DNA of 5,592 nucleotides from the NCBI GenBank assembly GCA_027293795.1, contig JAPYLE010000081.1, forward strand, positions 1 through 5,592, written 5' to 3'. A program made the translations under genes and the position numbers. This DNA comes from Rickettsia endosymbiont of Ixodes persulcatus (lineage in GTDB: Bacteria; Pseudomonadota; Alphaproteobacteria; Rickettsiales; Rickettsiaceae). Position 1 is the stretch's first letter, and each line of letters begins with the position of its first letter. The notes under the pieces were generated by a model. That model saw nothing but the letters and a program-made list of their open reading frames with translations. It searched no databases and was not told the origin of the DNA. Below, piece after piece: positions 1 to 5,498 of this stretch.

Positions 1-49
1 AATATCTATAAACTTTCAGTAAATCATGCTCCTAATCTTATTTATGCTA
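1..49 (+). repeat. Direct repeat of 1494-1542 (49 bp identical, open at the window edge)
   Basis: Every base of 1-49 matches 1494-1542; the match stops at base 50 (a here, t at 1543). It codes for the same stretch of the PilO-like protein's C-terminal region in both places. The true left end of the repeat is outside the window. Confidence 0.9.
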
Positions 50-87
50 AATTAATATTATATATCAGAGAATTAGCCTCAAAATAA
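1..87 (+). pseudogene. Duplicated 3' end of the PilO-like gene (un-inverted arrangement, cut by window start)
   Basis: Reading from base 1 in frame gives about 28 codons ending NLIYAKLILYIRELASK and a TAA at 85-87. Bases 1-49 equal 1494-1542 in direct orientation, and 39-123 equal 1284-1368 in reverse complement. The two matches overlap by 11 bases (39-49), so this piece keeps together two segments that lie in opposite orientation in the other copy. The coding frame runs cleanly across the overlap, so I take this as the native arrangement of the gene's end. It has no start here; its upstream part lies outside the window, so whether a full second copy exists cannot be seen. Confidence 0.7.
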
Positions 88-123
88 ATTACTAAAATGA
101 ATAATGCAATAATACTTAATAAC
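39..123 (-). repeat. Inverted repeat of 1284-1368 (85 bp identical)
   Basis: Bases 39-123 are the exact reverse complement of 1284-1368. The copy contains the last codons and stop of the PilO-like gene, a 9-nt gap, and an ATG at 97-99 followed by codons 1-9 of the neighbouring unknown gene (MNNAIILNN). After codon 9 the frame leaves that gene and reaches a stop at 172-174, so the 25-codon frame from 97 is chimeric and unlikely to be functional. Confidence 0.9.
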
Positions 124-220
124 TCTAGTGCTACGGAAAAATTATCATCGTTAATAACCCGCATACCTAAATAATTTTTGAGTTTAGAAATACATTTATT
201 AATATATTTTTCGGCTTCCA
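118..220 (+). repeat. Direct repeat of 1057-1159 (103 bp identical)
   Basis: Bases 118-220 match 1057-1159 without a mismatch; they differ at 117/1056 and at 221/1160. On the minus strand both copies encode residues 52-84 of the unknown gene at 741-1310. The left edge overlaps the 39-123 repeat by six bases (aataac, 118-123), a microhomology joint. The right edge abuts the open reading frame beginning at 223. Confidence 0.9.
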
Positions 221-222
221 TA

Positions 223-687
223 ATGTATGCAATGAAGAAATATAATAATATTGATGAAGCAACCACGTATATAAAAAAAGAATTTAATAAAATATTAGAG
301 ATGTTTTTAGCATTTACACAAAAAAGTAATATATTTAAACAAGCAACCGGAAAAATCGCCGGTGCTGTTTGTGCTTTATTAGTCGGAGCAATTAGTGTTG
401 CGACTGCGGGAGCGGCTTTTTCTATCATAGTTGTACCGGCATCAATTTTTGCCGTTAGATATGCACCTGAAATTGGTGAAAAAATTGGAGAATTAATTTT
501 GAATAATGATAATGCACTAAAACTAGAACAAAGCAATATAGATAAGTTTATAAAAACATTACAAAATAATAAAGAAAGTCTTCTATCTCAAGAAAAAACA
601 AAAAACATCAAACAAAATATTAAAGTTTCTCCTTCTCAAATAAATGCTAAATTAACTAAGAAAGCGGTTAATGAAAAACATAGATAA
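223..687 (+). CDS. Unknown protein with central Gly/Ala-rich hydrophobic segment; 3' half of a split gene
   Basis: An open frame of 154 codons from the ATG at 223. A second ATG lies at 232, and a TTG at 178 opens a longer frame, but 178-222 is mostly antisense copy of another gene, so I do not use it. No Shine-Dalgarno is visible. The protein starts with a charged helical stretch, then has about 35 small and hydrophobic residues (from GKIAGAVCALLVGAISVATA onward) that could form one or two membrane helices, then a Lys/Asn/Gln-rich, probably disordered tail ending NEKHR. I do not recognise the family. The frame from 223 is the in-phase continuation of the gene at 825-1310 on the minus strand: joining them through the shared word ataatgtat gives one 317-codon frame. 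It is therefore probably the C-terminal half of that protein and not an independent gene. About 70 bases downstream a proP-like gene begins on the same strand. Confidence 0.6.
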   Translation: MYAMKKYNNIDEATTYIKKEFNKILEMFLAFTQKSNIFKQATGKIAGAVCALLVGAISVATAGAAFSIIVVPASIFAVRYAPEIGEKIGELILNNDNALKLEQSNIDKFIKTLQNNKESLLSQEKTKNIKQNIKVSPSQINAKLTKKAVNEKHR

Positions 688-699
688 AGCTATTTTTAC

Positions 700-728
700 T
701 TGAGAATATAAAATATTACTCTTATTAT
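700..728 (+). promoter_or_regulatory. Possible sigma-70 promoter for the proP-like gene
   Basis: TTGAGA at 700-705 and TATTAT at 723-728 are separated by 17 nt, in the short gap between the stop at 687 and the ATG at 758. The spacing is ideal and both boxes are close to consensus, but in such AT-rich DNA chance matches are common. Confidence 0.4.
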
Positions 729-740
729 CTTTTTTTTAAA

Positions 741-1310
741 TCAATGCAATAACTTCAATGAGAAAAGTAGTAGTAATATCCGGCATGATCGGTAACGCTT
801 TAGAATGGTATAATTATACATTATAGAAGCCTTAAATAATTTTTTATGAGATTCCGCATAATTTATTATTTTGTCAAAATTCTTCTCTTTTAAAAGAGTT
901 TTAAATATATTTTTAATTTTTTCTTTTTCGGTACTATTTATTTTTTCATCTCCAAAATAAACTTCTACAAGATTTTTTGCTATTATATCTTGTGATTGCT
1001 CTAAAATATTATTCTTATTTTGCTCATTTTCGTCTTCAGAAGTAATCATTATTGCAAATAACTCTAGTGCTACGGAAAAATTATCATCGTTAATAACCCG
1101 CATACCTAAATAATTTTTGAGTTTAGAAATACATTTATTAATATATTTTTCGGCTTCCAGTTTAGAATCAAGCCTTAGCGTATAATCTATAGCAAGCATA
1201 TTTGCAATAGTAGAGCAAGTAGATTTTGTAAGATTATTGACAAAATTATTAACAATATCCTTTTTAAATAAATTAGTATTTACGTTATTAAGTATTATTG
1301 CATTATTCAT
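741..1310 (-). CDS. Unknown helical protein; 5' half of a split gene with a chimeric C-terminus
   Basis: The ATG at 1308-1310 opens a 189-codon frame (MNNAIILNNVNTN...). About the first 162-165 residues, down to base 825 or 816, appear native; the last 24 or so (after ...KKLFKASIMY) are the antisense of the proP-like fragment and should not be taken as protein. The native part is rich in Asn, Lys, Glu and Ile, predicted mainly helical, with no signal peptide or membrane helix that I can see. I do not recognise the family. Its start lies 9 nt after the stop (1320-1322) of the PilO-like gene on the same strand, so it was probably co-transcribed with it. No Shine-Dalgarno stands out. The sequence continues in phase into the frame at 229-687 on the other strand, giving a predicted 317-residue protein with a soluble N-terminal half and a hydrophobic segment in the C-terminal half. 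Confidence 0.6.
   Translation of the reverse strand: MNNAIILNNVNTNLFKKDIVNNFVNNLTKSTCSTIANMLAIDYTLRLDSKLEAEKYINKCISKLKNYLGMRVINDDNFSVALELFAIMITSEDENEQNKNNILEQSQDIIAKNLVEVYFGDEKINSTEKEKIKNIFKTLLKEKNFDKIINYAESHKKLFKASIMYNYTILKRYRSCRILLLLFSLKLLH
758..826 (+). pseudogene. proP: 5' fragment of a ProP-like (MHS-type MFS) transporter gene
   Basis: From the ATG at 758 the frame reads MRKVVVISGMIGNALEWYNY and then TL and a TAG at 824-826. The GNALEWYNY stretch matches the start of the first membrane helix in metabolite:proton symporters of the ProP family, where the usual pattern is G-N-x-L-E-W-Y-D-F/Y followed by a small residue, L and Y. Only about 20-22 codons of a protein that is usually over 400 residues remain. 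The gene stops where the sequence switches into the antisense of the unknown gene at 741-1310; the TAG is made at the joint. Full-length members move proline, betaine or similar solutes across the inner membrane; this stub cannot. Assignment rests on one short motif, so the substrate is not known. Confidence 0.65.
816..824. repeat. 9-bp inverted repeat partner of 220-228 at the split of the unknown gene
   Basis: atacattat at 816-824 is the reverse complement of ataatgtat at 220-228. Allowing one mismatch the pair extends to 16 bases (816-831 against 213-228). The two copies mark the ends of the two halves of the unknown gene, and the reading phase is kept if they are joined here. Confidence 0.75.
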
Positions 1311-1319
1311 TTTAGTAAT

Positions 1320-1368
1320 TTATTTTGAGGCTAATTCTCTGATATATAATATTAATTTAGCATAAATA
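1320..1368 (-). pseudogene. Detached 3' end of the PilO-like gene
   Basis: On the minus strand 1367-1320 reads IYAKLILYIRELASK and a TAA (1320-1322), the same end found at 40-87. It is no longer joined to the rest of its gene because the preceding segment, 1369-1531, lies in the opposite orientation. It sits 9 nt upstream of the ATG at 1310. Confidence 0.7.
1358..1368. repeat. Left 11-bp inverted repeat bounding the inverted segment
   Basis: tagcataaata at 1358-1368 is the exact reverse complement of tatttatgcta at 1532-1542. The pair encloses 1369-1531. The same word occurs at 39-49, at the joint of the un-inverted copy. Confidence 0.85.
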
Positions 1369-1531
1369 TAAAATATGCATGTGCAGATTTTTTGACTTTT
1401 CTAAAAATATTCTCTGAAATTTATTCTTATATGCCTCCTAATACTCTTATATCTTTTGTACGAGTGCGTAATGAAGAAGTATTAACGCCTAAGAATATCT
1501 ATAAACTTTCAGTAAATCATGCTCCTAATCT
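1369..1531 (+). pseudogene. Inverted internal segment of the PilO-like gene
   Basis: This 163-bp segment is open on the + strand and encodes a periplasmic-domain-like stretch including FLKIFSEIYSYMPPNT, FVRVRNEEVLTP and KNIYKLSVNHAPNLI. Turned round between the 11-bp repeats it joins the minus-strand gene at 1543-1955 on one side and its detached end at 1320-1368 on the other in one continuous frame, without any frameshift. The frame that starts at 1392 on the + strand and runs to 1610 is therefore not an independent gene. Confidence 0.75.
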
Positions 1532-1955
1532 TATTTATGCTATAATTATTTACATGAATCGATTCACTTTCTCCTTCAATCGCCTGAACATTATTTTTAA
1601 AAAATACTGAATTTATAGATACATCTATAGGTTCTACTAAATTATATTTATTGCTTAAGCTTTTTATTTTGGGAATTAGTTCTTGATAATTTAAGCAACT
1701 CACACTACTTGGCACGCTTAAATCTACATATTTTTTGTAAGATTCTAATATTTCTTCTTTAGAGTTAATGACAGAATAAAGCTTTAAAACTTCTTCCATT
1801 AGATTTTCTTGTGAAACTTGTTTATCAAGAATAGATTTACTGTATTCTTGCTGAAAATTTTTTATTATCCAAATAGTTAAGGAAATAAAGAAAAAATATA
1901 TGATAAATTGAAAAAATATAAGATTCTTTAAATACATAATATATTTTTCAAACAT
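1509..1955 (-). CDS. PilO/GspM-like bitopic inner-membrane protein, 3' end displaced by inversion
   Basis: The ATG at 1953-1955 is preceded by AAGG (1964-1967) at 8 nt. The 148-codon frame has a short cytoplasmic N-terminus, one hydrophobic helix (about residues 11-32, very rich in F and I), a charged, probably coiled-coil stretch (33-75) and the start of a periplasmic domain. Residues up to 141 look native; the last seven (KIRSMIY) are antisense of the inverted segment. Restoring the segment gives 211 residues, close to the usual size of PilO or GspM proteins, whose periplasmic ferredoxin-like domain follows one membrane helix and a coiled coil. Such proteins connect the inner-membrane platform of type IV pili and type II secretion systems to the outer-membrane part. 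The family call rests on architecture and on the neighbour at 2033-3604; I see no diagnostic motif. It lies 77 nt downstream of that neighbour on the same strand and is probably co-transcribed. Confidence 0.55.
   Translation of the reverse strand: MFEKYIMYLKNLIFFQFIIYFFFISLTIWIIKNFQQEYSKSILDKQVSQENLMEEVLKLYSVINSKEEILESYKKYVDLSVPSSVSCLNYQELIPKIKSLSNKYNLVEPIDVSINSVFFKNNVQAIEGESESIHVNNYSINKIRSMIY
1532..1542. repeat. Right 11-bp inverted repeat bounding the inverted segment
   Basis: tatttatgcta at 1532-1542, reverse complement of 1358-1368. On the minus strand it encodes part of residues 138-142 of the PilO-like protein, so those residues are the same in either orientation of the segment. Confidence 0.85.
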
Positions 1956-1963
1956 TATTTTTA

Positions 1964-1967
1964 CCTT
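1964..1967 (-). promoter_or_regulatory. Ribosome binding site of the PilO-like gene
   Basis: AAGG on the minus strand, 8 nt before the ATG at 1955. It supports that start over later ATGs and is one of the few clear Shine-Dalgarno sites in the window. Confidence 0.55.
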
Positions 1968-1994
1968 GGGTTATTATAGTGTTGTTGCATGGTT

Positions 1995-2027
1995 TATGTC
2001 ATTCCTAGCTAAGGCGGGAATGACATA
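1995..2027. repeat. Short palindromic element of the Rickettsia type
   Basis: tatgtcattcc (1995-2005) and ggaatgacata (2017-2027) form a perfect 11-bp stem around an 11-nt loop. The 'gtcattcc...ggcgggaatgac' core is like palindromic repeats dispersed in Rickettsia genomes, here short, perhaps a remnant. It fills much of the 77-nt gap between the two minus-strand membrane-protein genes. No T-run follows on either strand, so it is unlikely to be an intrinsic terminator, though in the transcript it could form a hairpin between the two reading frames. Confidence 0.6.
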
Positions 2028-2032
2028 GAATA

Positions 2033-3604
2033 TTACGTTTTATCGTCAATTATATTAACCGACAAAGGAATTACTACCTTACCGAACATATCAAGTATTT
2101 TATCCTTGTATATAACATAATCTATTTGCAAATTAGATAATTTATTTTTTACGTTTTGCATATGATCATCTAGCATCTTTAGAGATTCATCTACCGATAG
2201 ATTATTAGTATGATATTTAAGTATTAATTTGATTATTAATTGTCTCTTAGAAACTAGCAAAATATTATCTATATTTGTTAATTCCCATTTAACTTCTTCT
2301 AATTTAAAAGCTGGATTTAAAGTAATTATTAGTCTTTTAAGTAAATCAAATGGCAGTGGTACCGGTGCTTCTAGTAATTTTTCTATTACATATAAATCAG
2401 CTAGACTAGTAGTATTTTTAATATAAGGATATTTATATTTTATATTATCATATTCTTGATTTGTTGCATAATATTTTTCATTAATAGAGTGTATGTCTTT
2501 GTAATTCTGTTTTGTATTATATTTGATAACACTGATCACTAATATTAATATTATAAGTAATGTACTATATAATTTAAATGTTAGATCTTTTATAGTAACT
2601 AGTTTTTTTATTGATTTTAAATTATTATTATAAGCAGGAAAGCTCTTATATTCTAGAAACAACCTACTAATATTTGTATCTATAAATCTTTCTTTTTCTA
2701 GAGTTTGCTTATTTAGTATATTATCAACCGGTATAAAGATTACAGGGCGATCTTCAAAATTTGTTGATTCTAATAAAGATTTCAACTCTTCATCTACTAT
2801 AAGAATTATACAGGCTTTTTGATCAAGATTACTTATATAGTTTTTAAATAATATAAAGCAATCGTTAATTTCTTGTTCTATAATACCTTGAATATAGCCG
2901 ACTGTTTTATCAAATGGATACTCAAGGTTTCTAATTGTTATTATATTATTTTTATGTTTGATAATAAATTTTATACCGCTAGCTTGTGATGCATATACAC
3001 AAATTTGAAAATAATCGTTATATTTATCATTTTCTATATTCTGCACTATTTTATTTATAATAACTTTTAGCTCTAATGTTAAAAAATAAATTCCTTTTAA
3101 ATCAAGCGATCTTTTATCTATAATGCATGAAATTATATCACTTAAAGGTGTTTCAAATGGACACGACATAATTAAAGTCGACCAAATTTCACTTGGTGCA
3201 GTAGTAATTTTGTAAACACAATGTGCTATAATGTCTTCTTTATTAAAATAACCTTCGATAAATTGTTCAATAGGATCAAGTTTTACTATTGACTGTAATA
3301 TAGGTATTTGATCGTGCCGTGTTTTACATTCGCTGCCGTCAAGTAAAAAATAAATATCGCTTTTTGGAAATTTACTAAAAAAGTTTTTATAGGGGTTTAA
3401 GTCTATCTGTTCCTGATTAGGGATAAATAATTTATCTAATAATTTATTATCGAGAAAAGTACTAAGAAACACCCCTTTATTACCTAGTAACACCACAATA
3501 TTTTTTCTTTTGAAAGAAAATATTTTTAATTTTGTAGCAAATTTAACAAAATGTAATTTGATCGAATCAAAAATATTTTTCATAAATAAATTTATTTTAC
3601 TCAT
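2033..3604 (-). CDS. PilM-PilN/GspL-like inner-membrane assembly protein (523 residues)
   Basis: The frame is intact from the ATG at 3602-3604 to the TAA at 2033-2035. Residues 1-340 are predicted cytoplasmic with alternating strands and helices: a strand-turn-strand at 36-61 (NIVVLLGNKGVFLSTFLDN), 'IYFLLDG' at 84-90, and a later unit where two strands (about 211-226, ending TIR) lead to a helix (239-256) and then a strand and helix (265-278). That order resembles the second half of the actin-like PilM and GspL fold. A single membrane helix follows at about 344-361 (KLYSTLLIILILVISVIKY), then a charged stretch and a roughly 150-residue periplasmic part, as in PilN or the end of GspL. No nucleotide-binding motif stands out. 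With the PilO-like gene downstream it would make the inner-membrane platform of a pilus or secretion machine. This is an architectural inference; an annotation pipeline would probably call it hypothetical. It is divergent from alaS. Confidence 0.55.
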   Translation of the reverse strand: MSKINLFMKNIFDSIKLHFVKFATKLKIFSFKRKNIVVLLGNKGVFLSTFLDNKLLDKLFIPNQEQIDLNPYKNFFSKFPKSDIYFLLDGSECKTRHDQIPILQSIVKLDPIEQFIEGYFNKEDIIAHCVYKITTAPSEIWSTLIMSCPFETPLSDIISCIIDKRSLDLKGIYFLTLELKVIINKIVQNIENDKYNDYFQICVYASQASGIKFIIKHKNNIITIRNLEYPFDKTVGYIQGIIEQEINDCFILFKNYISNLDQKACIILIVDEELKSLLESTNFEDRPVIFIPVDNILNKQTLEKERFIDTNISRLFLEYKSFPAYNNNLKSIKKLVTIKDLTFKLYSTLLIILILVISVIKYNTKQNYKDIHSINEKYYATNQEYDNIKYKYPYIKNTTSLADLYVIEKLLEAPVPLPFDLLKRLIITLNPAFKLEEVKWELTNIDNILLVSKRQLIIKLILKYHTNNLSVDESLKMLDDHMQNVKNKLSNLQIDYVIYKDKILDMFGKVVIPLSVNIIDDKT

Positions 3605-3611
3605 GATTCAG

Positions 3612-3642
3612 AGTATACTCCCGATAAATGAAGAATAGTCAA
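3612..3642 (-). promoter_or_regulatory. Possible promoter of the PilMN-like gene
   Basis: On the minus strand TTGACT (3642-3637) and TATACT (3617-3612) are separated by 19 nt, slightly long. The -10 box lies in a perfect 10-bp palindrome, GAGTATACTC (3611-3620). If used, transcription would begin about at the ATG (3604), giving a leaderless or nearly leaderless mRNA; the only purine-rich stretch (GGGAG) would then be outside the transcript. Confidence 0.35.
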
Positions 3643-3659
3643 AATAAAACATAAATTAA

Positions 3660-3693
3660 TATTAGAGATAGGAACCGCTTCCCATCTCTAATA
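3660..3693. other. Inverted repeat (hairpin) in the divergent intergenic region
   Basis: Ten base pairs (3660-3669 with 3684-3693), one A/C mismatch, then GG/CC and AA/TT around a CCGC loop. It lies midway between the start of the PilMN-like gene and alaS. It is not followed by a clear T-run on either strand and the two genes diverge, so a terminator is not expected; an operator or the footing of an alaS leader structure is possible. Confidence 0.5.
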
Positions 3694-3708
3694 CTCATTG
3701 TTTTAAAC

Positions 3709-3736
3709 TACTTTTAAAAGAAACAAAGTATATAAA
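3709..3736 (+). promoter_or_regulatory. Weak candidate promoter for alaS
   Basis: TACTTT (3709-3714) and TATAAA (3731-3736) with 16 nt between. The -35 box is poor and overlaps a CTTTTAAAAG palindrome (3711-3720). It would leave a leader of about 20 nt without a Shine-Dalgarno before the ATG at 3762. Confidence 0.25.
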
Positions 3737-3761
3737 GAAACTCTAAATTATTATAACTTAT

Positions 3762-5498
3762 ATGACTAAATTTACCACCGAAGAAGTTAGAAGTAAATTT
3801 ATAACTTACTTTAAAACAAATAATCATACGCATGTACCGGCTAGCTCGTTAATTCCACACAATGACCCTAGCTTAATGTTTGTTAATTCCGGAATGGTGC
3901 AATTTAAAAATGTTTTTACTGGACAGGAAAAAAGACCTTATAACAAAGCGGTAACTAGTCAGAAATCTCTTAGAGCCGGCGGCAAGCATAACGACCTTGA
4001 GAATGTCGGTTATACTGCAAGACATCACACATTTTTTGAAATGCTAGGTAATTTTTCTTTTGGTGACTACTTTAAAGAACAAGCTATATATTACGCTTGG
4101 AATTTATTAACTAAAGAATTTGAACTACCGAAAAACAAGCTTTATGCAACAATTTATCATATCGATGACGAAGCAGCTTTTTACTGGAAAAAAATAGCAG
4201 GTTTTGGGGATGATCGCATAATAAGGATCAAAACAAACGATAATTTTTGGTCTATGGGCGATACCGGTCCTTGCGGTCCTTGCTCCGAAATTTTTTACGA
4301 CCACGGCGAAAATATATATGGTGGACTTCCCGGTACTAAAGATGAAGACGGTGATAGATTTATCGAGATTTGGAATATGGTGTTTATGCAATATGAACAA
4401 GTCGATAAGGATACTAGAATAGAGTTACCGCAAAAATCTATTGATACCGGTATGGGTCTTGAGCGTATGACTGCGGTATTGCAGCATGTTAACAATAATT
4501 ATGATATAGATTTATTTCAGGAAATAATTGATTTTACCGAAAATATAGTAAAAGTAAAAGTAGAGGGCGAAGCTAAATTTTCTTATAGGGTTATGGCTGA
4601 TCACCTAAGAGCAAGTAGCTTTTTAATAGCTGACGGTGTCATCCCTTCAAATGAAGGACGCGGTTACGTACTTCGCCGTATTATGCGAAGATCCATGAGG
4701 CATGCTCATATGTTAGGTATCAAAGAGCCGCTTATGTATAAATTACTGCCAAAGCTTGTTGATTTAATGGGGAATGTTTATCCGGAACTTAAAAGAGCCA
4801 AAAGCTTTATAAGTAATATCTTAGAACAGGAAGAGATTAGATTTAAAACTACTTTAGAAAGAGGATTAAAATTGCTTTCCGAAGAAACAGAAATGCTAAC
4901 AAAAGGTAATGAATTATCAGGAGAAATAGCATTTAAATTATACGATACTTACGGATTTCCGCTCGATTTAACCGAAGATATTCTAAAAAACCGTGATATT
5001 TCTGTTGATCATAAAGGGTTTGAAGAGCAAATGCTTGCACAAAAAGAACGTGCTAGAAAATCTTGGCTTGGCTCCGGTGAGTCCAAAACTAATCAGCTAT
5101 GGTTTGATATCAAAGAGCAATATGGTAGCACGGAATTTTTAGGATATACGCTTAATGAAGCAGAATGTAAAATAATTGTATTAATCAAAGATAATAATTT
5201 AGTTAATAATATTCAGGAAATAGATACGCAATTTTTGTTGATCAGCAACCAAACTCCTTTTTACGGTGAGTCCGGCGGTCAGATGGGTGACATTGGGACG
5301 ATATTTGCAAAAGATTCTGAAGTAGAGGTAATAGATACTTTGAAATATTTAGGCTCTATTATAGTTCATAAATGTATTTTGAAGAAAGGCAAAATTAATG
5401 TAGGAGAAAATGCTAATTTTAGTATAGACATAAAATATAGACAGAATTTAAGAATTCACCGCAAACTGCTTCAATTCTGCGAACACCGGCAGCTATAG
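3762..5498 (+). CDS. alaS: Alanyl-tRNA synthetase, 5' two thirds, cut by an inversion at codon 566
   Basis: This class II synthetase charges tRNA-Ala with alanine in the cytoplasm. The start at 3762 gives the family's usual N-terminus (TTEEVRSKFITYFKTNNHT). The catalytic domain (about 1-245) shows SLRAGGKHNDLENVG (69-83), ARHHTFFEMLGNFSFGDYFK (86-105, motif 2), GDTGPCGPCSEIFYDHG (166-182) and DTGMGLERM (228-236, motif 3). The tRNA-recognition helices follow, with NEGRGYVLRRIMRR at 297-310, and the editing domain starts with TPFYGESGGQMGD (498-510). No Shine-Dalgarno is seen. Residues up to RIH (564-566) are normal; a zinc-binding HxxxH should come next, but residues 567-578 are antisense readout ending at TAG 5496-5498. 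Full-length members are about 870-880 residues, so most of the editing domain and all of C-Ala are missing from this frame. As it stands the product would lack editing, and since alaS is normally essential this copy is either not the only one or not a true sequence. Confidence 0.93.
   Translation: MTKFTTEEVRSKFITYFKTNNHTHVPASSLIPHNDPSLMFVNSGMVQFKNVFTGQEKRPYNKAVTSQKSLRAGGKHNDLENVGYTARHHTFFEMLGNFSFGDYFKEQAIYYAWNLLTKEFELPKNKLYATIYHIDDEAAFYWKKIAGFGDDRIIRIKTNDNFWSMGDTGPCGPCSEIFYDHGENIYGGLPGTKDEDGDRFIEIWNMVFMQYEQVDKDTRIELPQKSIDTGMGLERMTAVLQHVNNNYDIDLFQEIIDFTENIVKVKVEGEAKFSYRVMADHLRASSFLIADGVIPSNEGRGYVLRRIMRRSMRHAHMLGIKEPLMYKLLPKLVDLMGNVYPELKRAKSFISNILEQEEIRFKTTLERGLKLLSEETEMLTKGNELSGEIAFKLYDTYGFPLDLTEDILKNRDISVDHKGFEEQMLAQKERARKSWLGSGESKTNQLWFDIKEQYGSTEFLGYTLNEAECKIIVLIKDNNLVNNIQEIDTQFLLISNQTPFYGESGGQMGDIGTIFAKDSEVEVIDTLKYLGSIIVHKCILKKGKINVGENANFSIDIKYRQNLRIHRKLLQFCEHRQL

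Noticed and set aside
178..222. TTG start at 178 for the frame ending at 687
   Set aside because: These codons lie in the antisense copy of another gene up to base 220, so they are an accidental extension.
42..536. 164-codon minus-strand frame
   Set aside because: It reads through the antisense of the frame at 223-687 and the mosaic repeats; its only gene-like part is the copied residues 52-84 of the unknown gene.
1..1542. Insertion sequence or transposon as the cause of the repeats
   Set aside because: No transposase, no terminal repeats shared between joints, no target-site duplication; the repeated pieces are all parts of local genes.
1358..1542. Site-specific invertase (phase-variation) cassette
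   Set aside because: No recombinase gene is in view, and the repeats at the other joints have unrelated sequences, so a dedicated enzyme is not supported from this window alone.
1392..1610. 72-codon + strand frame as an independent gene
   Set aside because: It is the inverted segment of the PilO-like gene (to 1531) followed by antisense of that gene; it has no own start signal.
2229..2426. 65-codon + strand frame
   Set aside because: Lies wholly antisense to the intact 523-codon gene and has no ribosome binding site or recognisable product.
3660..3693. Intrinsic terminator
   Set aside because: No T-run follows the stem on either strand and the flanking genes point away from each other.
4125..4495. 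Two minus-strand frames (4125-4400 and 4295-4495)
   Set aside because: Both are antisense to the strongly conserved catalytic region of alaS.
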